Positions 7,960 to 16,699 of a stretch of DNA of 64,000 nt are shown here, in pieces. The position numbers and the translations under genes are program-made. The stretch's first letter is position 1; each line of letters opens with the position of its first letter. Under the pieces are notes generated by a model. The model was not told the DNA's origin. It ran no database searches and worked only from the letters and a program-made list of their open reading frames with translations. Source of the stretch: Coriobacteriaceae bacterium (lineage in GTDB: Bacteria > Actinomycetota > Coriobacteriia > Coriobacteriales > QAMH01); the NCBI GenBank assembly GCA_025992705.1, contig DAJPGJ010000001.1, forward strand, positions 682,001-746,000, read 5' to 3'.

Positions 7960-8434
7960 TGGACGTTACAGTCTCCTCATCGACACGAATGTTTGGCTTG
8001 ATTACCTTCTGGGTCGCGAAGGCGTGCAGGAAGCTGCGGCAGCGATCCAATGCGCGCTCGATCATGAGGATGAGCTCGTCACCACTCCGGGCATACTCAA
8101 AGACGTGTTTTTCCTAATCGGCGTTTCTCTCAAGGGGTGGACGCGGGAGGCGGGGGAGAAGGTCACCGAAGAGTTCGCCCTTGCCGTGAACGAGATATCG
8201 TGGGCATGTCTCTCGCAGATACAGAGAATGACCATCGTGCTGAACCTTGGCTTTGCCGAGCATCTGGAAGCCAGCGCTCTGCGTTCGAAGAATCCGGATT
8301 ACGAAGACAACCTGCTAGTGGCCACGGCTCAAAACGCCAAGGTGGACTACATCATCACGAAGGATAAGGGCTTGCTCGCAAACGACGTAGTGTCGGCCAT
8401 CACTCCGGCGGAATATGTGGCGATGCAGCAGTAA
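7952..8434 (+). CDS. PIN-domain ribonuclease toxin
   Basis: A 160-residue PIN-domain protein, a predicted Mg-dependent RNase that inhibits translation when free of antitoxin. Seen: IDTNVWLDYL near residue 9 (first catalytic Asp), a central acidic stretch, NPDYEDNLLVATA (conserved Asp cluster) and IITKDKGLL. The ATG at 7952 overlaps the antitoxin stop by 8 nt, the same overlap as in the second pair at 17092. The frame is open for 15 codons upstream, but only within antitoxin coding sequence. The RNA target is unknown. Confidence 0.85.
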   Translation: MIDGRYSLLIDTNVWLDYLLGREGVQEAAAAIQCALDHEDELVTTPGILKDVFFLIGVSLKGWTREAGEKVTEEFALAVNEISWACLSQIQRMTIVLNLGFAEHLEASALRSKNPDYEDNLLVATAQNAKVDYIITKDKGLLANDVVSAITPAEYVAMQQ

Positions 8435-8674
8435 ACCTGCCGACTAAAAGAGCCCATCATGTTGCTGAGGAGCCCCTCTCTCACGCGCCAGTTACTTGCC
8501 TGGCTCCGCAAGATGCTCTCGCGCTGCTAAAGAACACCCTCTCAGCCGGATAGTTGGCAGATGCGCTTGCCTATGCTCATGCCTTCGAAACCCCAAAAGG
8601 GTCGTGCACTTTACAGCAGCACATACCAGCGCAGCTCCGAGGAGGTCGCTGGGTTGGTGGAGGAGCGAGGGGAA
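8435..8674. other. Gene-free stretch between PIN toxin and zinc-ribbon gene
   Basis: 240 bp between convergent genes. I see a short inverted repeat GCCAG/CTGGC (8487-8504) and ACCCCAAAAGGGT-like symmetry near 8592 but no convincing gene, terminator or attachment site. It is the left junction of the accessory island. Confidence 0.5.
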
Positions 8675-8878
8675 CTAGAACGGGATGTCGCTGTCGTCGT
8701 AATCGAAGGGCGCACTTTTGTAATTTGGATTTGTCTCGCCACAGCGAGGACAGTATTCCCAAGCGTTAATGAGCGTGTTTCCGCATTTTGCACATGCGCC
8801 CGAGACGGATTGCTCAGCGCAAGTTGGGCAGTAAATCCAGCTTTCCTCTAATGATGTTCCGCACTTAACACAATACAT
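8675..8878 (-). CDS. Small double zinc-ribbon protein
   Basis: A 67-residue protein with two Cys4 zinc ribbons: CVKCG...CPTC (residues 3-22) and CAKCG...CPRCG (residues 32-53), then an acidic tail ending DDSDIPF. Such ribbons bind zinc and often mediate nucleic-acid or protein contacts. The ATG at 8878 was chosen because AGGAG lies 8 nt upstream; an ATG at 8896 is in frame. It lies 44 nt downstream of the SF1 helicase gene on the same strand without an obvious terminator between, so it may be the last gene of the defence-like operon. That membership is inference. Confidence 0.7.
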   Translation of the reverse strand: MYCVKCGTSLEESWIYCPTCAEQSVSGACAKCGNTLINAWEYCPRCGETNPNYKSAPFDYDDSDIPF

Positions 8879-8922
8879 CGCATGCGCTCCTTTCATCTGC
8901 GGTGAAATCTTATGTGGTGATT

Positions 8923-11142
8923 CTAAATATCATGTTTAAAGGCATATAAGGCGCTTTTAATTATGGCCTCCTTCAGGTCGGTCTTTGAGATACGCTTGAG
9001 TGTTCCATCGTCATTTTCGAAAACAGTGATTTTGGGTAAGTCTGCTTGGTGTTGTCGAAGAAACTCGACGAGGCTCGAGCAGCTGCCTATTCCCTTTGCT
9101 TTATGCGGCGTTGGTCCTATAAAAATGTCAGTATAGGCGAGTGTTCCAATTAGCTCTTGAACGTCGAATCCACTCTGGGTAACCTCATCATAGCCGACGT
9201 GTTCATATGCGTCTTTTTGTAACCCAAGGTCTTTAAATATGCCAGGAAGCAGTTTGGATTTTATGCCCAACGAGCCAACGATAAGTATTTTTGCGTTGTC
9301 AAAGAATGCGGGAGCTATATCAGCAACCTCCCCAGATTCATGCTTTGCAATGTCATCTTTTTTCTCACGGGCCCTGAATACGCGAAGCTCATCTTCCTGC
9401 CTCTGAAGCTTTTCTTTGCTCCTTTTAAGTTTCTTTTGGGCTTCCTCAAGTTTTTGGTTGAGCCCTTCAATTATTTCTTCTTGACTCTGAAGAGGCACAT
9501 TTTTATTTGAAGTGTATTCAAGAAGATTCTGCTGGGCTTGCTCAACGGCTTCTTCTTGCTTTACTTGGCGATGGGCAATTTCTTCAAATTTTTGACGGGA
9601 GTGTCGTTGCCTCTCATCCCTGGCGGCAATCAGGCTGTCATATGCGAAGGGGTTTTCGTCAGCGATTATCTCTATAAAGCCAGAATCTATTTCTGAAAGC
9701 ATCCAAGCGGGACGATTTGTTGCTGAAATCAGCGTCAGCGTTCTCTTTGCGCGCGTCATTCCGACATAGAGAAGGTGCCTATTAGTATCCTCTTGCGTGT
9801 ATTCGTTGCTGAAGTCCAGCTCATCACTATCCAGATTTCCAAGAACAACATGGTCAGCTTCGAGCCCTTTTAATGAGTGAAGTGTGCTAACGACGATGCT
9901 TGAATCGGAGGCGAATCGATGGCAAAGCTCCCAATAGCAGTCATCACGCCTTGGGAAACCTATAGCAATAGAACTAGTTTTATTGTTTGCCCGAATCTGC
10001 TCGACGAGTTCTTCAATTCTCTGGGTTTGCGCGGCCTTGGTCTTGCAGAATAGTAATTGCGGTTTAGCACCCTCGGCTCTTGTTGTCTTATCTTCATTAA
10101 GGAGTTCTTCAGAGTCTGTATCAAAATCCATGATTGACTGCGAGGCAAGGTAAATTTGTTGCGTACTTCTAAAATCCTCCTTGAGGTGGATGGGCCTAAT
10201 ACTTTGACCAATAAGCTCATTCCACGTGAATCCACGGCCGTAAATAGACTGCTGTGCATCTCCTACAAAGACAGCTTTTCCGAGCGCCGTCTTATAGAGA
10301 GCTTTGGTCCACGATGTGGGGAGATCTTGGACCTCATCAACAACCAAATGCCTTGCTAAGGGTCTAAAAGACTTTTTGCTTGAGTAATGGAGGACATAAT
10401 TGCCAACATCATCGTAATCGATAATTGTTTTCTCGCGTGTCCCGCTACCCTGAAGGTAACTTATATAGTCGCGAAGAATCGTAATTACAGTCTCACGCTG
10501 CTTGGTTGAAAGTCTTGTGCGTCGCCCCGTACGTGATTCATTGAGGTAGACTTCTCGCCCTCTTATGCCACGTCCAAGCATCCATCCGATTTCCTCGTCC
10601 AAGAATCGAGGGTCACCGAGACTGCCGGTAAGCCTAAGTCTTACCTTGTTCTTCTCAACATAATCTTGCAGAAAGACGTCGCGTTTCTTGATATCCTTTT
10701 TTCTGCCTCCGTTGTATACAATCTCGACGTTATTATCTTTGAGGTAATCCTTTAGATACTTGTGAACTGTTTGAACGACAATGCCACTTTGTCGAGCAGC
10801 TTCCGCTCCGCCCAATTGTTCTTCGACATATTCTTTTAGCTGGTTGGTGTATGTAACAAGATATGTGAGGCTATCATGAGCGCCCTTCCCATCTTGCTGA
10901 AGTGCTGAAGTGGTCCGCGACGAGCCGACATCATCAAAGAGGAGCTCAGTTTGCGCAGAGAGCTGACGAGCGATTTCAATAGCGACCAGTGTTTTACCAC
11001 TCCCCGCTGGACCAGAGATTGCGATTGGCTTAGATCTTTTTTTCGCGTCAACGGCAGCGTTAACTGCACTTTGTTGTTGATCAGTAAGTTTAATCGCATT
11101 CATTACAGGGTCTTCTCCCATTTTGCCTCTGGCATAGTTCAT
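8923..11142 (-). CDS. Superfamily 1 (UvrD/Rep-like) helicase with coiled coil and C-terminal extension
   Basis: A 739-residue ATP-driven helicase. Motifs in order: Walker A GPAGSGKT (44-51), VDEVQD (268-273), VGDAQQS (293-299), DFRST (323-327), STLHSLKGLE (419-428) and VGMTRAKR (460-467), a full SF1A set. About 505-600 is a charged coiled coil. Residues 617-739 form a separate alpha/beta-looking domain starting AKILIVGSLG that I cannot assign; it faintly resembles DUF2325-type domains. The start is uncertain: ATGs at residues 1, 8 and 14 are possible, and residue 14 has GGGAGAAG upstream. It is fourth in the leftward operon, 18 nt after the NADAR-like gene. Base composition is AT-rich relative to neighbours (one sampled line, 9481-9540, is 23/60 GC). 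Confidence 0.88.
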   Translation of the reverse strand: MNYARGKMGEDPVMNAIKLTDQQQSAVNAAVDAKKRSKPIAISGPAGSGKTLVAIEIARQLSAQTELLFDDVGSSRTTSALQQDGKGAHDSLTYLVTYTNQLKEYVEEQLGGAEAARQSGIVVQTVHKYLKDYLKDNNVEIVYNGGRKKDIKKRDVFLQDYVEKNKVRLRLTGSLGDPRFLDEEIGWMLGRGIRGREVYLNESRTGRRTRLSTKQRETVITILRDYISYLQGSGTREKTIIDYDDVGNYVLHYSSKKSFRPLARHLVVDEVQDLPTSWTKALYKTALGKAVFVGDAQQSIYGRGFTWNELIGQSIRPIHLKEDFRSTQQIYLASQSIMDFDTDSEELLNEDKTTRAEGAKPQLLFCKTKAAQTQRIEELVEQIRANNKTSSIAIGFPRRDDCYWELCHRFASDSSIVVSTLHSLKGLEADHVVLGNLDSDELDFSNEYTQEDTNRHLLYVGMTRAKRTLTLISATNRPAWMLSEIDSGFIEIIADENPFAYDSLIAARDERQRHSRQKFEEIAHRQVKQEEAVEQAQQNLLEYTSNKNVPLQSQEEIIEGLNQKLEEAQKKLKRSKEKLQRQEDELRVFRAREKKDDIAKHESGEVADIAPAFFDNAKILIVGSLGIKSKLLPGIFKDLGLQKDAYEHVGYDEVTQSGFDVQELIGTLAYTDIFIGPTPHKAKGIGSCSSLVEFLRQHQADLPKITVFENDDGTLKRISKTDLKEAIIKSALYAFKHDI

Positions 11143-11160
11143 ACATACTTCTAAGTGGCG

Positions 11161-11988
11161 CTAAAGCTGCAGGGTCTCTTGTATTTCGTTATGTCCCTGG
11201 TTTTCCTCAGACTCATACTCGACCATTGCGAGAAACGTATCAAAGGGTGGCATTTTCTTTTCATCGAGCAGCCCTCTTTTGGATAGGGAAACATAAATTG
11301 CGCAGCTCCTCGCCTGAGTGTTGAAGCGACGCTTTTTCCCTGAGCTAGGATTGAACATGATGTCCGTAAAAACTCTGTAGGAAAGCAGACTCCGTGCAAG
11401 GTCGGCGTTGCGCGGTTGGGTAAGGGCGCTTACATACAGGTAGTCATAGAAAGCGCTTTTTGGAGTAAGAGGATACTCTTGCCTATTGAACATAAAGCAG
11501 CTCATGGATGCCCCTCGTATTTCGTTTTGGATTCTGATGAAGTTCTGATCATCTTTTAGCTGCTCAGAAGTCTTTTTGTCGGGGTGAGGGTTTATGTATC
11601 GCTTCGCAAGTCTTATATTCAACAACTCTGGATAAGGACCGTACTCCTTACCATCTTTGGAGAATACTTTTGACGATTGAAACCAGTTTTCAACAGGATA
11701 GGCGTCCAAAGTATCAGGATTCTCAAGGATAAGATTCATCGCGGAAAGCGCTCGTCCGACCTCGTAATCATGAGATGCTGTCGAGACCTCAAGTATTTCT
11801 TCGCTCTTTAATCCTTTTTCAGAATATTTGGCCAATATCATCTCACGCAGACTATCGCTCGACCTTTGGCGAACCTGCCAGCTCATACCGCTGTGCCAAT
11901 CGAATTCAATCTCATCTTCAAAATAGGCTTGGCCCGGCTCTTTTGAAGCAGCAAAAAAAGGCCGTATCGCTTTGTTTATCCTTGCCAA
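11161..11988 (-). CDS. NADAR-like protein, resembling DarT1-associated antitoxins
   Basis: A 275-residue protein. From memory, its motif order matches the NADAR proteins paired with DarT1 toxins: EFDW (28-31), LSAMNL (81-86), VENWFQSSKVF (99-109), FYDYLYVSAL (180-189), FTDIMFNP (207-214) and NTQARSCAIYVSL (223-235). Those proteins hydrolyse ADP-ribose from modified guanine and act as antitoxins. The presence of a DarT-like domain in the same operon supports the call. The start is TTG at 11988, with AAGGGG about 7 nt upstream and only 2 nt after the preceding stop, so translation is probably coupled. I could not run a profile search, so family membership is likely but not proven. Confidence 0.65.
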   Translation of the reverse strand: MARINKAIRPFFAASKEPGQAYFEDEIEFDWHSGMSWQVRQRSSDSLREMILAKYSEKGLKSEEILEVSTASHDYEVGRALSAMNLILENPDTLDAYPVENWFQSSKVFSKDGKEYGPYPELLNIRLAKRYINPHPDKKTSEQLKDDQNFIRIQNEIRGASMSCFMFNRQEYPLTPKSAFYDYLYVSALTQPRNADLARSLLSYRVFTDIMFNPSSGKKRRFNTQARSCAIYVSLSKRGLLDEKKMPPFDTFLAMVEYESEENQGHNEIQETLQL

Positions 11989-11990
11989 GG

Positions 11991-12836
11991 CTACCCCTTT
12001 TCTTTGCCAAATCCTTTTTGGGTGTTTCGATCTATCCTCGAGATAACAATTTCGAGGTTTTCGATGCGTTCGAGTAATTTTGCATCCCTGTTGCGGTTTG
12101 TCTCCACCATTCGCTCGAGGGCCTTCGTGATGTACGAGTCACGATCTTTTTGTCGCTTTGCGTGCTCGGCGAGTGCTCCACTCAGCAAGTCTGGAAGTTC
12201 GGAAGCATGCGTATCGATCTGCGCGCATACGCCAGTGATCTTCTCTCGAAGTGATTCGATGCTTTTGGTTTCTGCTTGAAGGCGCTCGTCGAGAGATACC
12301 AAAAAAGCATTGCGGGACTCATCCTGTTTTTTGCTCTGCTCGGCGAGTGCTCCACTCAGCAAGTCTGGAAGTTCGGAAGCATGCGTATCGATCTGCGCGC
12401 ATACGCCAGTGATCTTCTCTCGAAGTGATTCGATGCTTTTGGTTTCTGCTTGAAGGCGCTCGTCGAGAGATACCAAAAAAGCATTGCGGGACTCATCCTG
12501 TTTTTTGCTCTGTTCGGCTATGGCGCCCTTAAGCGATTCAGGTAATGACTTTGTTTGCGCTTCTAGAGAGCTGCAGTTTTCTGATAATGAGGTAATGTCG
12601 GCAAAGAGCTCCTCATGGAAAGCGCGGTAATCACTGGCCCCAATTTGCCGGGCTGTTTCAGCAAGCTCATTTGTGGCGCTCGTTATTGAGTTGACTAAGT
12701 TATCGAGGGAGTTTAGTTTTCTGTTGGCTTCGGTCTTCGCCTGCTTATACTCCGCTATTTCCTCTTTGAGAGCATTGAGCGTGCTTACTATATTAAGCGC
12801 TCTGCTCTCTATTTCCTTGTATTCGCTATTGTCCAT
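11991..12836 (-). CDS. Coiled-coil protein with an exact 58-residue duplication
   Basis: A 281-residue, almost entirely helical protein rich in Glu, Lys, Ser and Ala, with heptad-like spacing throughout; no enzymatic motif. Residues 109-166 and 167-224 are identical repeats, encoded by a perfect 174-bp tandem duplication. Each repeat contains one Cys and the sequence LDERLQAETKSIESLREK. The ATG at 12836 overlaps the end of the fusion helicase gene by 28 nt and has AAAGGATG about 6 nt upstream; its stop is 2 nt before the NADAR-like start. It could be a scaffold, dimeriser or sensor of the operon. Not recognised as a known family. Confidence 0.85.
   Translation of the reverse strand: MDNSEYKEIESRALNIVSTLNALKEEIAEYKQAKTEANRKLNSLDNLVNSITSATNELAETARQIGASDYRAFHEELFADITSLSENCSSLEAQTKSLPESLKGAIAEQSKKQDESRNAFLVSLDERLQAETKSIESLREKITGVCAQIDTHASELPDLLSGALAEQSKKQDESRNAFLVSLDERLQAETKSIESLREKITGVCAQIDTHASELPDLLSGALAEHAKRQKDRDSYITKALERMVETNRNRDAKLLERIENLEIVISRIDRNTQKGFGKEKG
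12164..12511. repeat. Perfect 174-bp tandem duplication inside the coiled-coil gene
   Basis: Positions 12164-12337 and 12338-12511 read identically, including synonymous sites. Because 174 is divisible by 3 the frame is kept (58 residues). Identity at every base implies a recent duplication and predicts copy-number variation between strains. Confidence 0.9.
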
Positions 12837-15800
12837 GTCATCCTTTCGGCAATAGACCCCATCATGGCATCAATTTGGATAAGACTCCGAATTTGTATTG
12901 CATTCTCGCAGGCAAGCTCACTAAGCAGATCAGCATATGGTTTATCCAGGGCCATCGACATGGTTAACAAGATGCTGTCGAAAACCTCAATATGAACATC
13001 TGTGCCAGAGCTTCCATCTAGAAACAAAAGAAAGTCGGCAACGCAGTTTTCTGGCGCAAGGCCGTAGCTCTCTACGCCAAAACGAATCATGGCATTTATG
13101 GAGCGAACAGCCTCTTCGCGTTCGGACTGAAGTGCCTGAAGAGCCGCAAGAATGAAATAGAGCCCGTAGTGCTGGGGATAATCCTCGAGCAGCCTGAGTG
13201 CTTGTCTTGATACGGGAAGCTCTTCTTTGGCGCACTTTGCGTTTTCTATGACCGCGAGTAGTTTGGAGACATCCGTTGCATCATAGAGTATGGCACCAAT
13301 GCCATCGTCCTCGTTATCGTCGTTCGTTGTTAAATATGCAGCTATTTGATTTCTGAAATAGTCCTCTGCGTCTTTGGTGTAAGGAATTCTAGACGCGGAC
13401 CTAGCTGTGGCCAATATTGTCATCAGGGCCCTTCTACGACCCTCTTCTATGATTTTGTACGTGAAGTTGACCAGCATGTGCTCCAGCACGCCTAATATGA
13501 ACTCGCGATCATCGCCGACATCGGAAACCGCCTTTTCCAGGTTGTTCTTCGCGGCTTCCAAAAAAGCTGAATCAGATTGGTACGAGCGAATGTAAGACAA
13601 ATAGTTATCTGTAACTGCCTTTCTGAGGACTTCTCCTCCTGCCGGGGTAGGTTCAATGATGAACTTTCCGCCTTCATATCCCCTATACTCAATTGCATAT
13701 CCTTTGAAGGCTCCTAATAGGGTCAAGCGATAGACTGCACGCTCAAGAGTGTTTTTGTTGGAAGAAGAGAAATCGACATGCCATCGCTTGTCATAGAAGT
13801 TTTCGCTTGTGCATTCATTAAAGACAGCACGAACGGTGCGCATCTCTTCTTCGATGCCAGAGAACGTTTCTTGATGAAAATAAAGACTACGGCTTATATC
13901 ATCGCCATCCCACTTGCCCTTGGTTTCCTCAATCTCATCGATTTGGGCTAGGCTTGTCTCAACTGGGTCGAGTATCGTATCGTTAATCGACGGGAAATCG
14001 TCCGACAAGATAAGGTATGCGTAGGAGTCTTTTCCGTCCCTTGCGGCTCTGCCAACCTCTTGGTAATAGGACTCTAAGCTGCTCGGCATGCCGTAGTGGA
14101 CAATCCACCGAACATTTGGCTTATCGATTCCCATGCCGAATGCTTTTGTCGCGACCATAATGCTTGCTTCATTGTTCTTGAATCGAAGAGCGTGTTCTGC
14201 TTTCGTTTTTGTCCAGTCTGAACCAGCAAAACGTTTTGGTTTTCCTCCGCAGTAATATGTGCACTCGCCCGGATATTTCATATCAAGATAATCCCAGACG
14301 CCGTAATGCCCGTATTCAATTGCCCTCGCAGTGTTCATAATTCCATACGGGCCGTTTACGTTTTGACAGAAGACTATCCCGCTGTTGGTGTTCGCATCTC
14401 CAGAATGCACGCATAATTCCTCGGCAGATAGGCCGAGGTCTTTTGGTAGACGCACTTGTAAAATCTCATCTAGAGCATCTAATTTATCGCTGCTTTTTTT
14501 CTTGATAATACGATAATGCAATTCTGGTCTGTCAAACGTCTTTGGCTTGATGCAGGCGTCCGGCGCGTCGATACCAAGGTCGCGTTTTATGTCAATAAGT
14601 ACGCTCGTGGATGCAGTTCCTGTTAATGCTAGCAGTGGCGGGACATGCTCTTTGGTGCGGCATATGGCGCGGCAGTTCTGGGCAAGGCTCAGATAGGACG
14701 TTCTGAAGTCATGACCCCATTCACTTACGCAGTGCGCCTCATCTATGGCTATGACGGAAACGAGATTTTCTCTCGCGTAGTTTTGTACGCTATCTATGAA
14801 GCTTTGTATCTGAAATCGCTCGGGAGATGAGTAGCACATGATGTACTGGCCGGTGGCGAGTCTATGCTCAATGCCCCGCTTGTCTTCTGATTCTCCCGTC
14901 AAGCCCACGATGCGGTCGATGCCCCGCAGCCTGAGGTTTTGCACTTGATCCTCGATTAGAGACACGATGGGCGAAATGATAAACGCGGTTCCCGGCGTGA
15001 TGAGGGCGAGAAGCTGAAAGACGACAGACTTGCCGCTTCCAGTTGGCAAAAGAACAATTGTGTCCTCTCGATTCAATGCTCGGATAAGAGCGCGGTATTG
15101 GCCCTCGCGAAAATCATCGAACCTAAAGATATAGTGCAACAGCTCACGGAGCGTCTTGGGTGTTGGGTAGACCCTGACGGGAGTTTGAACTTGAACAGGG
15201 TCATAGGAGCATACAATCTCGGATTCGGATACAGGCGAGATGATGGCCTCATTGGGTGCGGGCTCGCTATTCTTTTGCCCGTAGTAGATAGAATAATTCG
15301 CCAAAGTTTTGTTGTCGGCGTATGTGAGTTCATCGAAGATGCCGTTACTTTTGTAGAGGTCGCAAACACAGCTAGAGAGGGAAATAAGGTCATCGAGCGC
15401 CAGTTTGAAAATAGCATCAAGCCTAAAGTCTTTCGGCTCATCCGTCGCAAACGCCAAGCTTGATTCCTTGCCTATGCTTTGGTGCTTAACGAGCTCTATG
15501 AGCGTGCACTGAACCTGATGAGCAAATCTGATGTAGTGATGGAAAGCCTCTTCAAAACTCTCGCTGTTGGGCCATGCAGATTTTTGGTCACATACGAGTT
15601 TGTATATTTGGGCCTCAAGGGTCTCTGACAGGACGCCTATTCTGCTCCTATTTATAATTTTTTCTACGACAGCGAGGCTTACCAATTGCTCCTTTCCTCG
15701 TTGAAATTTCATTTTTGGCTTATGAAATTCTAAGGTCCAGATGACGTGATTGTCGCCCGTACCGCGGTTTCTTAAGGCAGCCGTGAGGGATTCTGTAGGT

Positions 15801-16591
15801 ACGGCAATTGACCCGAAGAAAGACTTGCTCGGTAAATTCTCAATTTCGGATGTCAGGAGGTTGTAGGCGGACTCGTTTGCTTGCCAGGACAGATAATAGT
15901 ACTCGAGCTTTTCACCTGAAGAGGCACTGGCTATTTTCTTTCGCAGGTCGTCGAAGATTGCATCATTGCGCACGAGCTTACAAGGTAAATTCTCTTTCTT
16001 TATTACGCGTTCAATTGATTTGATCGCTCGGACCCTGCCCTCGTCTTCTTCGCAGTCCAAGGGAAACATGATTGCGTTGATATACCTAGGCTCTATCTTT
16101 CCCGGAATAAGCACCTCGGCTTGTGGATCAGTTGTCCAACTATCTTTATATCCTTCAGGTCTCTGGCCTGCGAAAAGCTGCTGAATATTGCATGACGAGG
16201 CATAGTTGGACGCGGCGTTCGTGTTCGAGAACTGATACTTTTTCTGCCCTTCTTCGCCAGCGTGGTCATACAACACCTCAAGATCTATAGATAAGACTAC
16301 GTAATACCTGTCGGAGAACCGCTGCCTCATCTTGAAAAAGAGGGGGATGTTCGGATGAGATATAGAAAGATTGATATGCCCTTTTCCATCGAGCCGGATA
16401 TCATCGTTTGCCTCATATTTTGCTCCTAGAGCATCAAGGTTCTCCCTTGGGATTAGGCCATTCTTTAATATGCTTGGCACATTTTCGAGAGAGGTGAAAT
16501 GCACCAGCCGCTCTACCCCGCGTCCCCTTAGAAATGAGATTGCGGACTCGGCATCTTGGCGCGCTCGGCTGTTCACTTTCGATGAACTCAC
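12809..16591 (-). CDS. DarT-like ADP-ribosyltransferase fused to RecQ-type helicase
   Basis: A 1260-residue fusion. Residues 25-180 look like a DarT (DUF4433) DNA ADP-ribosyltransferase: VHFTSLENVPSILKNGL (His31), then QAEVLIPGKI with the probable catalytic Glu159. Residues 480-870 are a RecQ-family SF2 helicase: Walker A PTGSGKS (516-522), DEAH (617-620) followed by the RecQ loop CVSEWGHDFR, then VATKAFGMGIDKPNVR and YYQEVGRAARDG. An unusual Cys-containing insertion follows SGIVFC in the second RecA domain. Residues 180-475 and 870-1260 are unassigned; the latter contains a possible winged helix. Start is GTG at 16591 with a weak purine-rich RBS. It is the first gene of the leftward operon; the next gene overlaps it by 28 nt. 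Helicase call is firm, DarT call probable. Confidence 0.85.
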   Translation of the reverse strand: MSSSKVNSRARQDAESAISFLRGRGVERLVHFTSLENVPSILKNGLIPRENLDALGAKYEANDDIRLDGKGHINLSISHPNIPLFFKMRQRFSDRYYVVLSIDLEVLYDHAGEEGQKKYQFSNTNAASNYASSCNIQQLFAGQRPEGYKDSWTTDPQAEVLIPGKIEPRYINAIMFPLDCEEDEGRVRAIKSIERVIKKENLPCKLVRNDAIFDDLRKKIASASSGEKLEYYYLSWQANESAYNLLTSEIENLPSKSFFGSIAVPTESLTAALRNRGTGDNHVIWTLEFHKPKMKFQRGKEQLVSLAVVEKIINRSRIGVLSETLEAQIYKLVCDQKSAWPNSESFEEAFHHYIRFAHQVQCTLIELVKHQSIGKESSLAFATDEPKDFRLDAIFKLALDDLISLSSCVCDLYKSNGIFDELTYADNKTLANYSIYYGQKNSEPAPNEAIISPVSESEIVCSYDPVQVQTPVRVYPTPKTLRELLHYIFRFDDFREGQYRALIRALNREDTIVLLPTGSGKSVVFQLLALITPGTAFIISPIVSLIEDQVQNLRLRGIDRIVGLTGESEDKRGIEHRLATGQYIMCYSSPERFQIQSFIDSVQNYARENLVSVIAIDEAHCVSEWGHDFRTSYLSLAQNCRAICRTKEHVPPLLALTGTASTSVLIDIKRDLGIDAPDACIKPKTFDRPELHYRIIKKKSSDKLDALDEILQVRLPKDLGLSAEELCVHSGDANTNSGIVFCQNVNGPYGIMNTARAIEYGHYGVWDYLDMKYPGECTYYCGGKPKRFAGSDWTKTKAEHALRFKNNEASIMVATKAFGMGIDKPNVRWIVHYGMPSSLESYYQEVGRAARDGKDSYAYLILSDDFPSINDTILDPVETSLAQIDEIEETKGKWDGDDISRSLYFHQETFSGIEEEMRTVRAVFNECTSENFYDKRWHVDFSSSNKNTLERAVYRLTLLGAFKGYAIEYRGYEGGKFIIEPTPAGGEVLRKAVTDNYLSYIRSYQSDSAFLEAAKNNLEKAVSDVGDDREFILGVLEHMLVNFTYKIIEEGRRRALMTILATARSASRIPYTKDAEDYFRNQIAAYLTTNDDNEDDGIGAILYDATDVSKLLAVIENAKCAKEELPVSRQALRLLEDYPQHYGLYFILAALQALQSEREEAVRSINAMIRFGVESYGLAPENCVADFLLFLDGSSGTDVHIEVFDSILLTMSMALDKPYADLLSELACENAIQIRSLIQIDAMMGSIAERMTWTIANTRK

Positions 16592-16689
16592 TTTTCTTTT
16601 GCCCTTCGTTTGTTGGGTTGGCTAAGTGAGGTGTCAGAAGGTGGTTATGTCACTCGCTAGACGTGCTGCTGATAAGTAGTGTGATTATC

Positions 16690-16699
16690 GGGGGGGGGG
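16690..16699. repeat. G10 homopolymer between the fusion-helicase operon and toxin-antitoxin pair 2
   Basis: Ten consecutive G on the plus strand, about 98 bp upstream of the fusion-helicase start, in otherwise AT-rich DNA. Tracts this long slip during replication; in a promoter they can change spacing and switch expression. The surrounding 16592-16775 holds no gene. Confidence 0.9.
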
